Shown: positions 32,894 to 41,893 of the stretch, one piece after another
Layout of the letters: each line of letters starts with the position of its first letter
Numbering within the stretch: position 1 is the stretch's first letter
DNA from: LMUY01 sp965198565
GTDB lineage: Bacteria > Pseudomonadota > Alphaproteobacteria > Acetobacterales > Acetobacteraceae
Assembly (NCBI GenBank): GCA_965198565.1
Contig: OZ240665.1
Coordinates: forward strand, 1,550,001-1,614,000
DNA: 64,000 bases
Direction: 5' to 3'
Program-made: the position numbers and the translations under genes
The notes under the pieces: model-generated
Told to the model about the DNA's origin: nothing
Database searches by the model: none
What the model saw: only the letters and a program-made list of their open reading frames with translations

Positions 32894-34422
32894 GTCATCA
32901 CCCGGCTGTCTTCCCGGATGGCCGGCACGGCGATGCGGTCCACCGGGCGGGTTGCGATGCGGCGAGTGATGCGCGCGTCCATGCCGATGGCGGCGGCATA
33001 GCCGCAGCACAGCCACATCAGCATGGCAGTGATCCCAAGCACGTTGAAGAACGGCAGCAGCAACACCTGGGAGATGGCCGCTGCCGTGAGCGAGATGGCA
33101 GCACCCGATCGGGTGGCACGCGCCGCGCTCCAGGCCTGCACGATCATCAGGATGGTGCCAAGGAAGTAGACCGTGCCGGCCACCCAGCCAAGCGGGAGGT
33201 AAACACCCAGCGGCCCGGAGTCCACGACGACCAGGTCATCATTGTCTTGCTTGCTGACTGCGCCGCGTCCGATCGCGCCGATGCCAAGCCCGAACGGTGT
33301 CGCGGCGATCAGCTTGGGCGTGTTGGCATAGATCGACTCGCGCACGTCGGCGCTGCTGTCTTGACCGAGGTCGCCCACGCTTTGGACGCGCGCCACGATC
33401 AGGTCGTTTACCTGCGGCAGCAGGGCCGAAATGACCGTCAGGGAGACCGCGACCCCGACCGCGCCGACCAGCAGCATCTTGAAGATACCGCCGCGACCAA
33501 GCAGGCCCGCCACGACGTAGGAGATGACCACCGCGCCTGCGACGGAACGCGAGAAGGTCAGGATCAGCAGCATCGCACAGACCGGAACCAGCAGCGGCGT
33601 CAGGCGGTTCTTGAAGTGCAGGAACAACAGCAGCGCAATCCCCAGCCAAGCGGCGAGGACGCCGGCAGAGTTCATGGTCGAGAAAATGCGGATCAGGAAC
33701 GGCTCGGGTAGGCCGACCCCGGTCAGGCCGCTGTTAATCAGCCAAGCCGTGTCCCAGGGTGGCGCCGTCACGAACTGATAGATGCAGTAGATCGAGACGA
33801 CCGCGATGTTGATCCCGAGGAACTTGGTCAAAAATGGCTCGAATTCGCGGATCCGGCGCCAGTAGGCGATGACGTAGAAGTAGTAGAGCGGCGGCCCGAT
33901 CCAGTCGGCACTGCCGACGAAGCCACTGACGATCTGGCCTTGCACGAAGCTGACGCCGAGGCCGTAGAAGATCGGAATGGCGATAAACAGGCCGATGATC
34001 GTCTCACGCTGCCGCATCAGTTCCCGGCTGTTCAGAATGGCCCCAAGCGTCAGCAGCGAGACGAATTCCGGCGTGCCGAGAATGAAGTTCACCGGATCGA
34101 AGCCGGCGTGGAAGTCGATCAGGCGGCGCGCCAGCGGCGTCACGGACCAGAGCCACAGCGTCATGGTCAGGTAGAGCCAGGGCGACCTGCGGATGTAGTA
34201 GACGCAGGCGCCGAGAGCGGCCAGCATGAAGAAGGCGCGCGCGGCGAGGCCCGAGCCGAAGGCCAGGCCATCCGTCAGCAAGATGATGCCCAGCATGACG
34301 AAGAACTGCTGCCAGATCGGGTCGACGGGCCGGCGAGCGGCCTTGGCGCGCGAGCCTCGCCGGGCCGGTGGCATCGCTATACTGGCCCCGACCGGGCTGG
34401 GCATCAGGATTGGCGGCGGCAT
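32890..34422 (-). CDS. O-antigen ligase/polymerase-like membrane protein (Wzy-like)
   Basis: A 510-residue polytopic protein (about 11-12 helices) with a large external loop around residues 330-400 containing the VRESIYANTPKLIAATPFGLGIG segment, the common R-x-n-PFGxG region of Wzy_C/WaaL proteins. It probably polymerises flipped repeat units. It is coupled to the downstream glycosyltransferase. Confidence 0.85.
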   Translation of the reverse strand: MPPPILMPSPVGASIAMPPARRGSRAKAARRPVDPIWQQFFVMLGIILLTDGLAFGSGLAARAFFMLAALGACVYYIRRSPWLYLTMTLWLWSVTPLARRLIDFHAGFDPVNFILGTPEFVSLLTLGAILNSRELMRQRETIIGLFIAIPIFYGLGVSFVQGQIVSGFVGSADWIGPPLYYFYVIAYWRRIREFEPFLTKFLGINIAVVSIYCIYQFVTAPPWDTAWLINSGLTGVGLPEPFLIRIFSTMNSAGVLAAWLGIALLLFLHFKNRLTPLLVPVCAMLLILTFSRSVAGAVVISYVVAGLLGRGGIFKMLLVGAVGVAVSLTVISALLPQVNDLIVARVQSVGDLGQDSSADVRESIYANTPKLIAATPFGLGIGAIGRGAVSKQDNDDLVVVDSGPLGVYLPLGWVAGTVYFLGTILMIVQAWSAARATRSGAAISLTAAAISQVLLLPFFNVLGITAMLMWLCCGYAAAIGMDARITRRIATRPVDRIAVPAIREDSRVMT

Positions 34423-34507
34423 CGTCTCGAACCTTCGGTCGGATGGCGCACGTCATAGCTTGGACGTGCCGGGTTTGCGATGAGGCGCTTGCAAACTGGC
34501 GAGCTTG

Positions 34508-35716
34508 TCATAACACCTCGCGGTAGACGTCGGCGACCCGGCGCCCGCAGAGCCCCAGCGCGAAGTTATTCGCCGCGTAGGTTCTGCATGCCTCGCCGCT
34601 TGGCAGTTGAATGTCGCCGCGCAGCGCCGCTATCAATCCCTCGGCCAGGTGCTCGCTGGCGCTCGACTGGAAAATCAGGCTGGGCGACAGGTCCCGCACC
34701 ACGTCCGGCAAGCCTCCGACCGGCGTCACCATGGTAGGGGTGCCCGCGGCCAGCGCCTCGGCCGCCGACAGTCCGAACCCCTCCAGCACGTCGGATGGCA
34801 GCAGGTTGATGTCGGCCGCCCGATACGCCAGGGGAAGGTCGGCATCGGGCACGAAGCCCAGCAATCGCACATTTTGGCTCAAGCCCAGCGCATCGGCCTG
34901 GGCTTGCAGCGCGCCGGCTTGCGGGCCCTTGCCGGCGATGTAGAGCAGCGCGTCGGGCTGGGCACGCACCACGCTCGCCATCGCCGCCACCAGACGGTCC
35001 AGCCCCATGCGCGCCATCAAGCGGCGCACCGTGAGCAGGATCGGGCGGTCGGCCGGCCAGCTGAGTGTGATCCGGGCCTCCGCGCGGGACTGCGGCACGG
35101 CGAAGCGCTCCACGTCCACGCTGCCCGGAATGACGCGGAGGCGGTCGCGGCGCACGCCGTATTGCCGCGCAGCCAGGTCGGCGAAGGCCTGCGACAGCGT
35201 GATCACCCGGTCTGCCCGGCGATACACCAGCCGCTCCATGGCGCGCTTGGCCTGCACGGAGAGGCTGCGTTCGCCCTCCCGCCCCGACTCCTCGGCCCAC
35301 GGCCCGTGGAAGTGATAGACCAGCGGCAAGCGGCGGATACGGTCGAGCACCGGCAGGCCGTAGAGCGCGAAATGGCAAGCGACCAGGTCGACCGGCTGCC
35401 CGCGCAACACCCGGCCCGTCTCCCGGCGCACCCCGCGCATACGGTCGAGCGTGGAGGCGCCTTCGGCAGCAAAGCTCTGCACCCGGCCGCCGGTCGCCCC
35501 GGCCACGTCATCGGGGCTGCAGACCAGGCCAAACGGGTCGACCCCAGCAAGGGGAAGCGATTTGAACAAGTCGGTGTAGTAGCGGGCGAGGCCGCCAGGC
35601 GCGCCCGCCGTGAACCACTCCATGCCGATCTGCAGCACGCCGAGCGGGCGGGGGCCTGGCACGGCAGGCCGGGTCGCAGCGCCAGCCGGCTCCGGTGCTG
35701 CAGCACCATCAAGCAT
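34508..35716 (-). CDS. Glycosyltransferase, GT4 family
   Basis: A 402-residue GT-B enzyme. I start it at the ATG 35716 (MLDGAAAPEPAG); the frame runs on upstream only as the shadow of the next gene. Features are GMEWFTAGAPGGLARYY at the acceptor loop, TVRRLMARMGLDRLVAAM in the donor domain and DVLEGFGLSAAEALAAG as the EX7E motif. It overlaps the preceding glycosyltransferase gene by 8 bases. Confidence 0.92.
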   Translation of the reverse strand: MLDGAAAPEPAGAATRPAVPGPRPLGVLQIGMEWFTAGAPGGLARYYTDLFKSLPLAGVDPFGLVCSPDDVAGATGGRVQSFAAEGASTLDRMRGVRRETGRVLRGQPVDLVACHFALYGLPVLDRIRRLPLVYHFHGPWAEESGREGERSLSVQAKRAMERLVYRRADRVITLSQAFADLAARQYGVRRDRLRVIPGSVDVERFAVPQSRAEARITLSWPADRPILLTVRRLMARMGLDRLVAAMASVVRAQPDALLYIAGKGPQAGALQAQADALGLSQNVRLLGFVPDADLPLAYRAADINLLPSDVLEGFGLSAAEALAAGTPTMVTPVGGLPDVVRDLSPSLIFQSSASEHLAEGLIAALRGDIQLPSGEACRTYAANNFALGLCGRRVADVYREVL

Positions 35717-36851
35717 GGACGCGCTTCCGCTCGGCCGCTTCGCCCAGCAGGTCGAGATAGCGCTTTGCCATGGCCGGCCACGACAGCGACTGGCCCAGCG
35801 CGCGGGCCCGCTTGGCCATGCCCAGAAACCGCGTCTCATCCTGCAGCACATGGCCGATGGTCTTGGCCAGCAGCGCGGCGTCGTCACAGTCGTCCAGCAT
35901 GGCGCCCACGTCGGAGGTGACGAAGTCGGCGGCGCCCGCGCTGCGCGAGGTCACGACCGGCAGGCCGGACGCCAGGGCCTCCAGCAGCACCAGCGGGCAG
36001 GCCTCGTAGCGCGAGGGGAACACCATCAGGTCCACCGAGCGCATCAGCGCCGGCATGGCCTTCTGGAAGCCGAGGAAGTGCACTCGGTCCGCCACGCCCA
36101 AGGATTGCGCCAGCGCCGGGTAGGGCGTGCCAGCCTCCCGTCCCGCCACCGCCAGATGCAAGCCGGGCGTCTCCGGCAGGGCGCGGAGCACCGTATCGAG
36201 GTTCTTGCGGGGCGACTTCATGTCCCCGGCAAACAGGGCGATGCGCACGTCCGGCGGCAGGCCAAACCGCGCACGCTCCGGCGTGCCGGGATAGAACTCG
36301 GTGGCGTCCACACCGTTCAGGATGGTCAGGACCCGGTCGGGGGGAACGCCGATCTGGATCAGCTCCTGCCGAACCTTTTCCGACACCGCGACGACATGCT
36401 TGGAGCGGCGGAAGGCATCCTTCTCCAAACGGGCGTTCAGCGTGCCATAGGTCCAGTCGTAGAATGACCGTGCGTCCCGCTTCAGCCGCCAGGGATGCCA
36501 GGAGTTGCGGCGCCAGGCGCTATGCACGAAGTGGACGGCGTTGACGTCGCTGTCGGTGTAGGTGGCGAACCCGTTGGACAGCAACGCGTCGCACCTGTTC
36601 GCCGGGTCATTGATTTGGCGGCGGGTGCGGATGGCGAAGAGCTGGTCCCGAATCAGCCGGGTCGGAGCCCATTTTGGCGGCGAGGCCAGTACGGTTTGAA
36701 CGCCAGCCTGCCCGGCCATGTCGTCATCGACTTGCTCGGCGAACAGGGTCACGTGGTGGCCTTGCCGCAGTGCCTCGCTGGCGATCTCCCGATTGACCCG
36801 GCCCTGCCCATCGTTGAACCCGATCCGGGCAGTCACTATTCCCAATTTCAT
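35709..36851 (-). CDS. Glycosyltransferase, GT4 family
   Basis: A 380-residue GT-B enzyme starting MKLGIVTARIGFNDGQGRVN. The donor half shows FAGDMKSPRKNLDTVLRAL and SRYEACPLVLLEALASG (EX7E). It is coupled by an 8-base overlap to the next gene of the cluster. No specificity can be assigned. Confidence 0.92.
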   Translation of the reverse strand: MKLGIVTARIGFNDGQGRVNREIASEALRQGHHVTLFAEQVDDDMAGQAGVQTVLASPPKWAPTRLIRDQLFAIRTRRQINDPANRCDALLSNGFATYTDSDVNAVHFVHSAWRRNSWHPWRLKRDARSFYDWTYGTLNARLEKDAFRRSKHVVAVSEKVRQELIQIGVPPDRVLTILNGVDATEFYPGTPERARFGLPPDVRIALFAGDMKSPRKNLDTVLRALPETPGLHLAVAGREAGTPYPALAQSLGVADRVHFLGFQKAMPALMRSVDLMVFPSRYEACPLVLLEALASGLPVVTSRSAGAADFVTSDVGAMLDDCDDAALLAKTIGHVLQDETRFLGMAKRARALGQSLSWPAMAKRYLDLLGEAAERKRVHA

Positions 36852-36937
36852 ACGCCAAACCCCGCCGCGGCCATGTGATCAGCGCCGAAGCGCCACAATG
36901 GCACGACGGCGAGGACGGTCGACCACGCTCCGCGGCC

Positions 36938-39175
36938 CTAATTGCTGATCACGACGCTGTGGCCCTTGTAGCCACGTGCGTAAAGCCCTTCGCTGGTCCG
37001 CTGGCGTGCGAACTGCCGTAAATTCACCTTCGACAGAACGATGCCGGTGATCTCCATGTTGGCCCGCATCAACACCTTCACCGTCGCCATCACCAGCCGG
37101 CGCGGCGTCTTGCGCCAGTCCACCACCAGCACGGTGTCGTCCACCAGCGGCGCCAGGCTGAGCGCATCGGGCACCGCCAGGACCGGCGGCGTATCGATGA
37201 TCACCATCTCGTACTGGGCCTGCAGGTTGCGGATGATGGTCGCGATTTCCGACGACCCGGTCAGCCGATGCACGCCGGGAACCAGCGAGCGGAGCGACAG
37301 GACGTGCAGGAACGATCGATCCACCACCTTGCTGATGGCTTGACCCGGCGTCTGGTCTCCACTCGACAGCGGCGCCACGATCTCCGGCTCGCCGCGAGCG
37401 GCCCGGCGGCTACGGGGCGCATCGGAGCGAACGTCCCCCTCGAGCAGAGCCGCCGACATGCCGAGCCGCACGGCGGCCTGGCCGAGTGCCGCGGCGAGCG
37501 AGGACTTGCCTTCGCCGGGCATCGCCGAGGAGACCATCACCACCCAGCCGCCGCCAGAGGGGCGCATCGTGTCGCGGCCACGGATGAGGTTGGCGAGCGT
37601 GTAGTGCACCGTCTCGGCTTCCAGCGAGCCCGGACGCGAGCTGACCATCTCCCGGGCAGTGGCGCGGCGCGGCGGCTGCGGGAACAGGCCCAGCACGCGC
37701 ACGCCGGTCTCACCCTCGACCTGGTCGACGTCGCGGAACGTGCGGGCCATCATGCTGAGCGCGAAGGCGATTGCCGCGCCGATGCCGATGGCGACCAGAA
37801 ACACGCCGGTGACCATCATCTTCAAGCGCGGGAACGAGGGCACCAGCGGCGGCCGGGCCGCGACCACGACGTTGGATTCGGGCCATTGCATGTGCTGTTC
37901 GGCATCCACCTCGTGCAGGCGGGTCTCCAGCGACTCATACAGCTTGCGCTCGCTCTCGGCCTCTCGCATCAGCGATTGCAGCCGCACATTGGCCCCGCCT
38001 TGCACGCCGGACTGGGACGCCAGCGACTGCACTTGGGTGGTGAGCTGAGCCTTGCGGGCGGTGAGCGCCGCCACTTCCTCGTTCAACCCGGCGGACACCT
38101 TGCCGGTCTCGGTGCGGATTGCGCCCCGGAGCCGCGCCAACTGCTCGTTGGCCGCCCGGACCGACGGGTAGTTGTCGCCAAAACGGGAACTCAGCTCGGC
38201 CTGCTGCGCCTGCAGATCCGCCTGCTTCTGGATCAGCCCCTGGATGACCGGAGAGGCGAGCACGGCGGGCGAACTGGCGCTGATCTGGCTGCCGGAGGTT
38301 TGCGCCTGCCGTAGCGCCGACTCCTTCTCCGCCAACTGCCCGGTGACGTCGCCAAGTTGCCCGTTCAGGTCCCCCAGCCGCTGCGAGATGACCGTCTGGC
38401 CTTGGCGCACCGGGTTGAGCTGGTTCTGTTCCTGGAACTTTTCCACGGCAACGTCTGCCGCCTGAACCTGCTGCCGCAGCGTTGCCAGGTAGGTGGTCAG
38501 CCAGGCGCTGGCTTGGTCGGTGGTGTCGCTCACCTGGCGCCGCTGCTCCACCACGAAAGCCTGGGCGTAGTCATTGGCGATCTGGGTGGCGAGCTCTGGG
38601 GTGCTGGCGTCGGCGCCGACCTTGATGATGTAGGACTTGCCGTCGTTGGAGTTGGAGACCGAGCCGAGCAGCTTGTCCGTCGCCTGGGAGAAGGTCAGGT
38701 CACAGGCCGCCGGCGCGGCAGGAGCCGGCCGGCCGATCAGGTGGTCGATGCTCGCCTGCAGGCGCTGCGAGAACGTCGTGCTGGCGCAGAACAGCGGGTT
38801 ATGCTGAAGATCCAATTGACGCACCACGTCTTCGGCCACCTTGGGGGAGCGCAATTGCTCCATCACGGTGTGAAGCTGCTCGATATCGAGCGCCGGGTCG
38901 CTCAGCACGCTGGCACCATCCGTCACCCGCAGCTTGCGCGCGTCGACCATGATCGAGGCCGAGGCCGAGTAGCTGACCGGCAGTTGCTCGAAGGCGAACC
39001 CGGCTATCGCGGTGACGGCGAGGGCGAAGATCAGGATGAACCATTTGTAGCGCAGAGCCGCCTGTAACGGCGTGATCTCCACGGACGGGCGTTCGAGCGA
39101 AGCCTCGTGGTAGAGGGTGCTGGAGAGATCGCTCTGCGAGCCGGGCGCTCTGATCAAGGCTGTCACTGGCGGCAT
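36938..39175 (-). CDS. Polysaccharide co-polymerase / tyrosine autokinase (Wzc-like)
   Basis: A 745-residue Wzc/GumC-type protein: Wzz domain with two membrane helices (about 50-70 and 455-480) flanking a long periplasmic coiled coil (about 200-420), then a cytoplasmic BY-kinase domain. Walker A is PGEGKSS with K557, Walker A' is reduced to LLEGDVRSDAP, and Walker B is MVIIDTPPVLAVPDAL. It controls chain length and export of the exopolysaccharide. The C-terminal tyrosine cluster is thin, with two Tyr in GLYARGYKG, which is unusual for an autophosphorylating kinase. Confidence 0.9.
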   Translation of the reverse strand: MPPVTALIRAPGSQSDLSSTLYHEASLERPSVEITPLQAALRYKWFILIFALAVTAIAGFAFEQLPVSYSASASIMVDARKLRVTDGASVLSDPALDIEQLHTVMEQLRSPKVAEDVVRQLDLQHNPLFCASTTFSQRLQASIDHLIGRPAPAAPAACDLTFSQATDKLLGSVSNSNDGKSYIIKVGADASTPELATQIANDYAQAFVVEQRRQVSDTTDQASAWLTTYLATLRQQVQAADVAVEKFQEQNQLNPVRQGQTVISQRLGDLNGQLGDVTGQLAEKESALRQAQTSGSQISASSPAVLASPVIQGLIQKQADLQAQQAELSSRFGDNYPSVRAANEQLARLRGAIRTETGKVSAGLNEEVAALTARKAQLTTQVQSLASQSGVQGGANVRLQSLMREAESERKLYESLETRLHEVDAEQHMQWPESNVVVAARPPLVPSFPRLKMMVTGVFLVAIGIGAAIAFALSMMARTFRDVDQVEGETGVRVLGLFPQPPRRATAREMVSSRPGSLEAETVHYTLANLIRGRDTMRPSGGGWVVMVSSAMPGEGKSSLAAALGQAAVRLGMSAALLEGDVRSDAPRSRRAARGEPEIVAPLSSGDQTPGQAISKVVDRSFLHVLSLRSLVPGVHRLTGSSEIATIIRNLQAQYEMVIIDTPPVLAVPDALSLAPLVDDTVLVVDWRKTPRRLVMATVKVLMRANMEITGIVLSKVNLRQFARQRTSEGLYARGYKGHSVVISN

Positions 39176-39341
39176 CCCATCTTGATAACGTTGCGCCTAC
39201 AATCCTGGCGCGAGCAGTTCGTAAACGTGGTCGAAACAATTAAGCCGGCCTGCGCTGGCCCGCCATCAGCGCGATGCGTGCTCCGAGCAACGCGCGCGCC
39301 GTCCGGCTCTTCCATACAGCACCATTGCTGCGCTGCACAAC

Positions 39342-40514
39342 TCAATCCGCCATCACCACTGGATGAGCCTGCCCAGAGATGTCGGCCGGTTTGGCTGTGA
39401 TCGCGAGCGGCTTGGGCCGGCTGTCGGCGGCGCGGGCAAGATGCGAGTCGATCAAGGCACGAAGACGGCGGCGGAACACAGCACTGTCGAACCCCTCGGA
39501 ATGGTGCCGGATCGTCTCCGGATCGAAATGGCCGGGATTGAAGTCGGCCAACGCCTCGGCCACCGACTCAGCGGATTGTTCCTCGAAGAAGATCCCGGTC
39601 TGGCCCGGCACCACCGTGTCCAGCACGCCACCCCGGCCATACGCGATGACCGGCCGCCCAGATGCCATCGCCTCGAGCGGCGTGATGCCGAAATCCTCCT
39701 CGCTGGGCAGGATGAAGGCCTTGCAGTCCCGGTAAAGCTCACGCATCTGCGCGTCGTTGACGCGCCCGACGAAGCGGATGGTCGGCCCGGCGCGCTCCTT
39801 CAGGCTGTCGAGGGCACGGCCGTCGCCGGCCACCACGAGGTTCAGCGACATCCGGGTGCAGGCGTCGACCACGATGTCGGGCCGTTTCCAGCCGACCAGG
39901 CGCATCAGCATGAGGTAGAAGCCGCCGCTGCCGTCACCCACGTCGAAGTGGGTGGTGTCGACCGGGGGAGGGATGATGGTGCTCGGCTGGCTGTAGGTGC
40001 GCTGGATGCGCTTTTGCACCACGTTGCTGGTGCTCACCCAAACGTCGGTACGGTTCGCGCTGGTCCGGTCCCATTGCCGCAGCTTGATGAGCTGGGAAGC
40101 CAGCAGGGCGCGCGCGGGGCGGGACAAGTGCTCGCGCTCGGCATAGCGATGGTAGTCCCACAAGAAACGCGGCGGCGAATGGCAGTAGCAGACATTGAGC
40201 GTGTCGGGCTGCGTCAGCACGCCATGGGCAAAGCCGCTGGAACTGCTGACCACGAGGTCGTAGTCGCTTAAGTCGAACCCTTCGAACGCCATCGGATAAA
40301 GCGGCAGCAGCATCTGGTGCTTACGATTGGCCAGCGGCACGCGGTTGAGCCAAGAAGTACGGATGTCCCACTGCCGATAGCGCTCGGGCATGCGGCGCGG
40401 ATCGTGAATCGATACATACACTGGTGCCTGGGGATACATGAGCTTGAGTTCGTCCAGAACCCGCTCTGCACCACCGTATTGGTTCAGGTAGTCGTGTACA
40501 ATCGCAACTCTCAT
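39342..40514 (-). CDS. Glycosyltransferase, GT4 family (first gene of EPS operon)
   Basis: A 390-residue enzyme beginning MRVAIVHDYLNQYGGAERVL, the opening of mannosyltransferases such as AceC/WbdB-type proteins in acetan-like pathways. Other stretches are YCHSPPRFLWDYHRY and PSEEDFGITPLEAMASG (EX7E). GGAG five bases before the ATG at 40514 decides the start over an in-frame ATG at 40598. It is the first gene of the minus-strand cluster. Confidence 0.92.
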   Translation of the reverse strand: MRVAIVHDYLNQYGGAERVLDELKLMYPQAPVYVSIHDPRRMPERYRQWDIRTSWLNRVPLANRKHQMLLPLYPMAFEGFDLSDYDLVVSSSSGFAHGVLTQPDTLNVCYCHSPPRFLWDYHRYAEREHLSRPARALLASQLIKLRQWDRTSANRTDVWVSTSNVVQKRIQRTYSQPSTIIPPPVDTTHFDVGDGSGGFYLMLMRLVGWKRPDIVVDACTRMSLNLVVAGDGRALDSLKERAGPTIRFVGRVNDAQMRELYRDCKAFILPSEEDFGITPLEAMASGRPVIAYGRGGVLDTVVPGQTGIFFEEQSAESVAEALADFNPGHFDPETIRHHSEGFDSAVFRRRLRALIDSHLARAADSRPKPLAITAKPADISGQAHPVVMAD

Positions 40515-41389
40515 CTTCACTCCGCGCGTGTAGGCGCAAACCTCGCCAAAGTCGTAGGCGAGATTAGGACCGATGAACCCAAACTCTGTTCCGCCCATTA
40601 ACTTTCTTGTTAGTAGAGAAACAAATTTTGCCGTCGTTTGGACAACGAGTGAAGCCGTTCTGGCCCGCAGTGCATGGCCCTGTATATGACGCTACAACGA
40701 ACGAGGCTCCGACACCATCGGCAGTGGGTTTAAAGCCGATCTTACCCCCGTTGCCAAGTCCAAATCGGCGAGACGATTAACAAGCAGTTAATCTAGTCTC
40801 AAATATGGGACCGCTGCATCCGGTCGTGATCTCGCCGCGGTGTCCTGGTGCAGCCGAGCTCGCCGCACCGCGAGTGGACCCGAGCGACAAAACGGGCGTT
40901 TCACACGGCTTTGCCGAACTCCCCGGTGGCGACGAGCCCCGGTGCCAGCGATGCCGCTCCTCGAGAGTGTCTCACATCAAGATCACGTGTTGCCCGTGCC
41001 GGGTCGAACAGGGCGCGGGGCAATCCGCCACTATGATGCCAAGCTGCAACAACGCTGCATGCAACAAACGATACCTGATTAGCCTCAGACCACGCATCGC
41101 ACGCGATTTCACTGGTATTGCGCTGTGCCCCGTGCCCCCGTTGTAATTCCGAACAATGGTCTGATTGTTCCTGCTCGTTCTGCTACGAAGCGTCGCTCGC
41201 GGACTCTGCTCGCGCAATGCACTCGAATGAGCCCCAGCGCGCAAACCGCTGCGTCAACGTGCATCTGCTCTAGCGACGATGCCAGGCGCCGTCGTAGAAA
41301 TCGGGAAACGCCGTGCGCCTCCCCGCGCCCTCTGCTCCATGCGCCCCTGGGCCGTGCTGCGTCGATCCCTCCCAATCCAAGGTTTGCCG
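40515..41389. other. 875-bp non-coding region between divergent EPS units
   Basis: No gene is supported here. The part from about 40600 to 40800 is noticeably AT-richer than the surroundings and probably holds promoter and regulator sites for the exopolysaccharide operon and perhaps the secreted cassette. Short frames in the 40805-41390 part show no family features. Confidence 0.6.
40729..40757 (-). promoter_or_regulatory. Possible promoter of the exopolysaccharide operon
   Basis: On the minus strand TTGGCA (40757-40752) and TTTAAA (40734-40729) are 17 bases apart and lie about 215 bases before the first glycosyltransferase start. This is a weak consensus match in the AT-rich part of the gap. 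Confidence 0.28.
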
Positions 41390-41893
41390 ATGCGAACTGC
41401 GCATATTTCATGGATGTGGCTGCTCTTGTTTGGCCGGGCGTGGGCAGCCGGCATTATACCTCCGCCCGGCGTGCCGCTGAGCGGCGCCGTCCTGCCCGGG
41501 CCGTTCAATCTATCCTACGGCAGCTCCGCGCTCTCGCTGGGTGTCAACGGCACCGTGCTCGGTGGCAGCGGTACCGGCGTGACCTTCAATGGCCCGACCT
41601 TGGATGGCACGGCGATCCGGTTTGCCCTGACCGGCACCAACTACGCCGTGCCGAGCGGGGTCTCCCTGGTGCGATTTACCCAAACCAGCACGATTTCGGC
41701 CCAGACCGTGCTGTTGCCCAACGCGATCGGCGACACCGATCCTATCGAGTTCGACAACTATTCGGGCCCAATCAGCGCCTACAGCTTCAGCCCGTCGGTG
41801 CTCGGCTGGATCAATGGGTCAGAGCTGCCATCCGGCGTGAGCATCCGCATCCGCTGGGACGCGACCGACAACACCTGGCACAGGATCGGATGA
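41390..41893 (+). CDS. Small secreted protein of the tailspike-like cassette
   Basis: A 167-residue exported protein; the ATG at 41390 gives a signal peptide (MRTAHISWMWLLLFGRAWAA). The mature part is Gly/Ser/Thr-rich and predicted beta-only, with GTVLGGSGTGVTFNGPTLDG, which resembles short repeats in phage tail-fibre stems. No enzyme motif is seen. Its stop overlaps the start of the 1101-residue gene (ATGA), so the two are co-produced. Function is unknown. Confidence 0.7.
   Translation: MRTAHISWMWLLLFGRAWAAGIIPPPGVPLSGAVLPGPFNLSYGSSALSLGVNGTVLGGSGTGVTFNGPTLDGTAIRFALTGTNYAVPSGVSLVRFTQTSTISAQTVLLPNAIGDTDPIEFDNYSGPISAYSFSPSVLGWINGSELPSGVSIRIRWDATDNTWHRIG

Noticed and set aside
40805..41146. 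Short plus-strand frames in the gap before the secreted cassette
   Set aside because: No start signals or family features; frames are broken by ordinary stops in all other phases.
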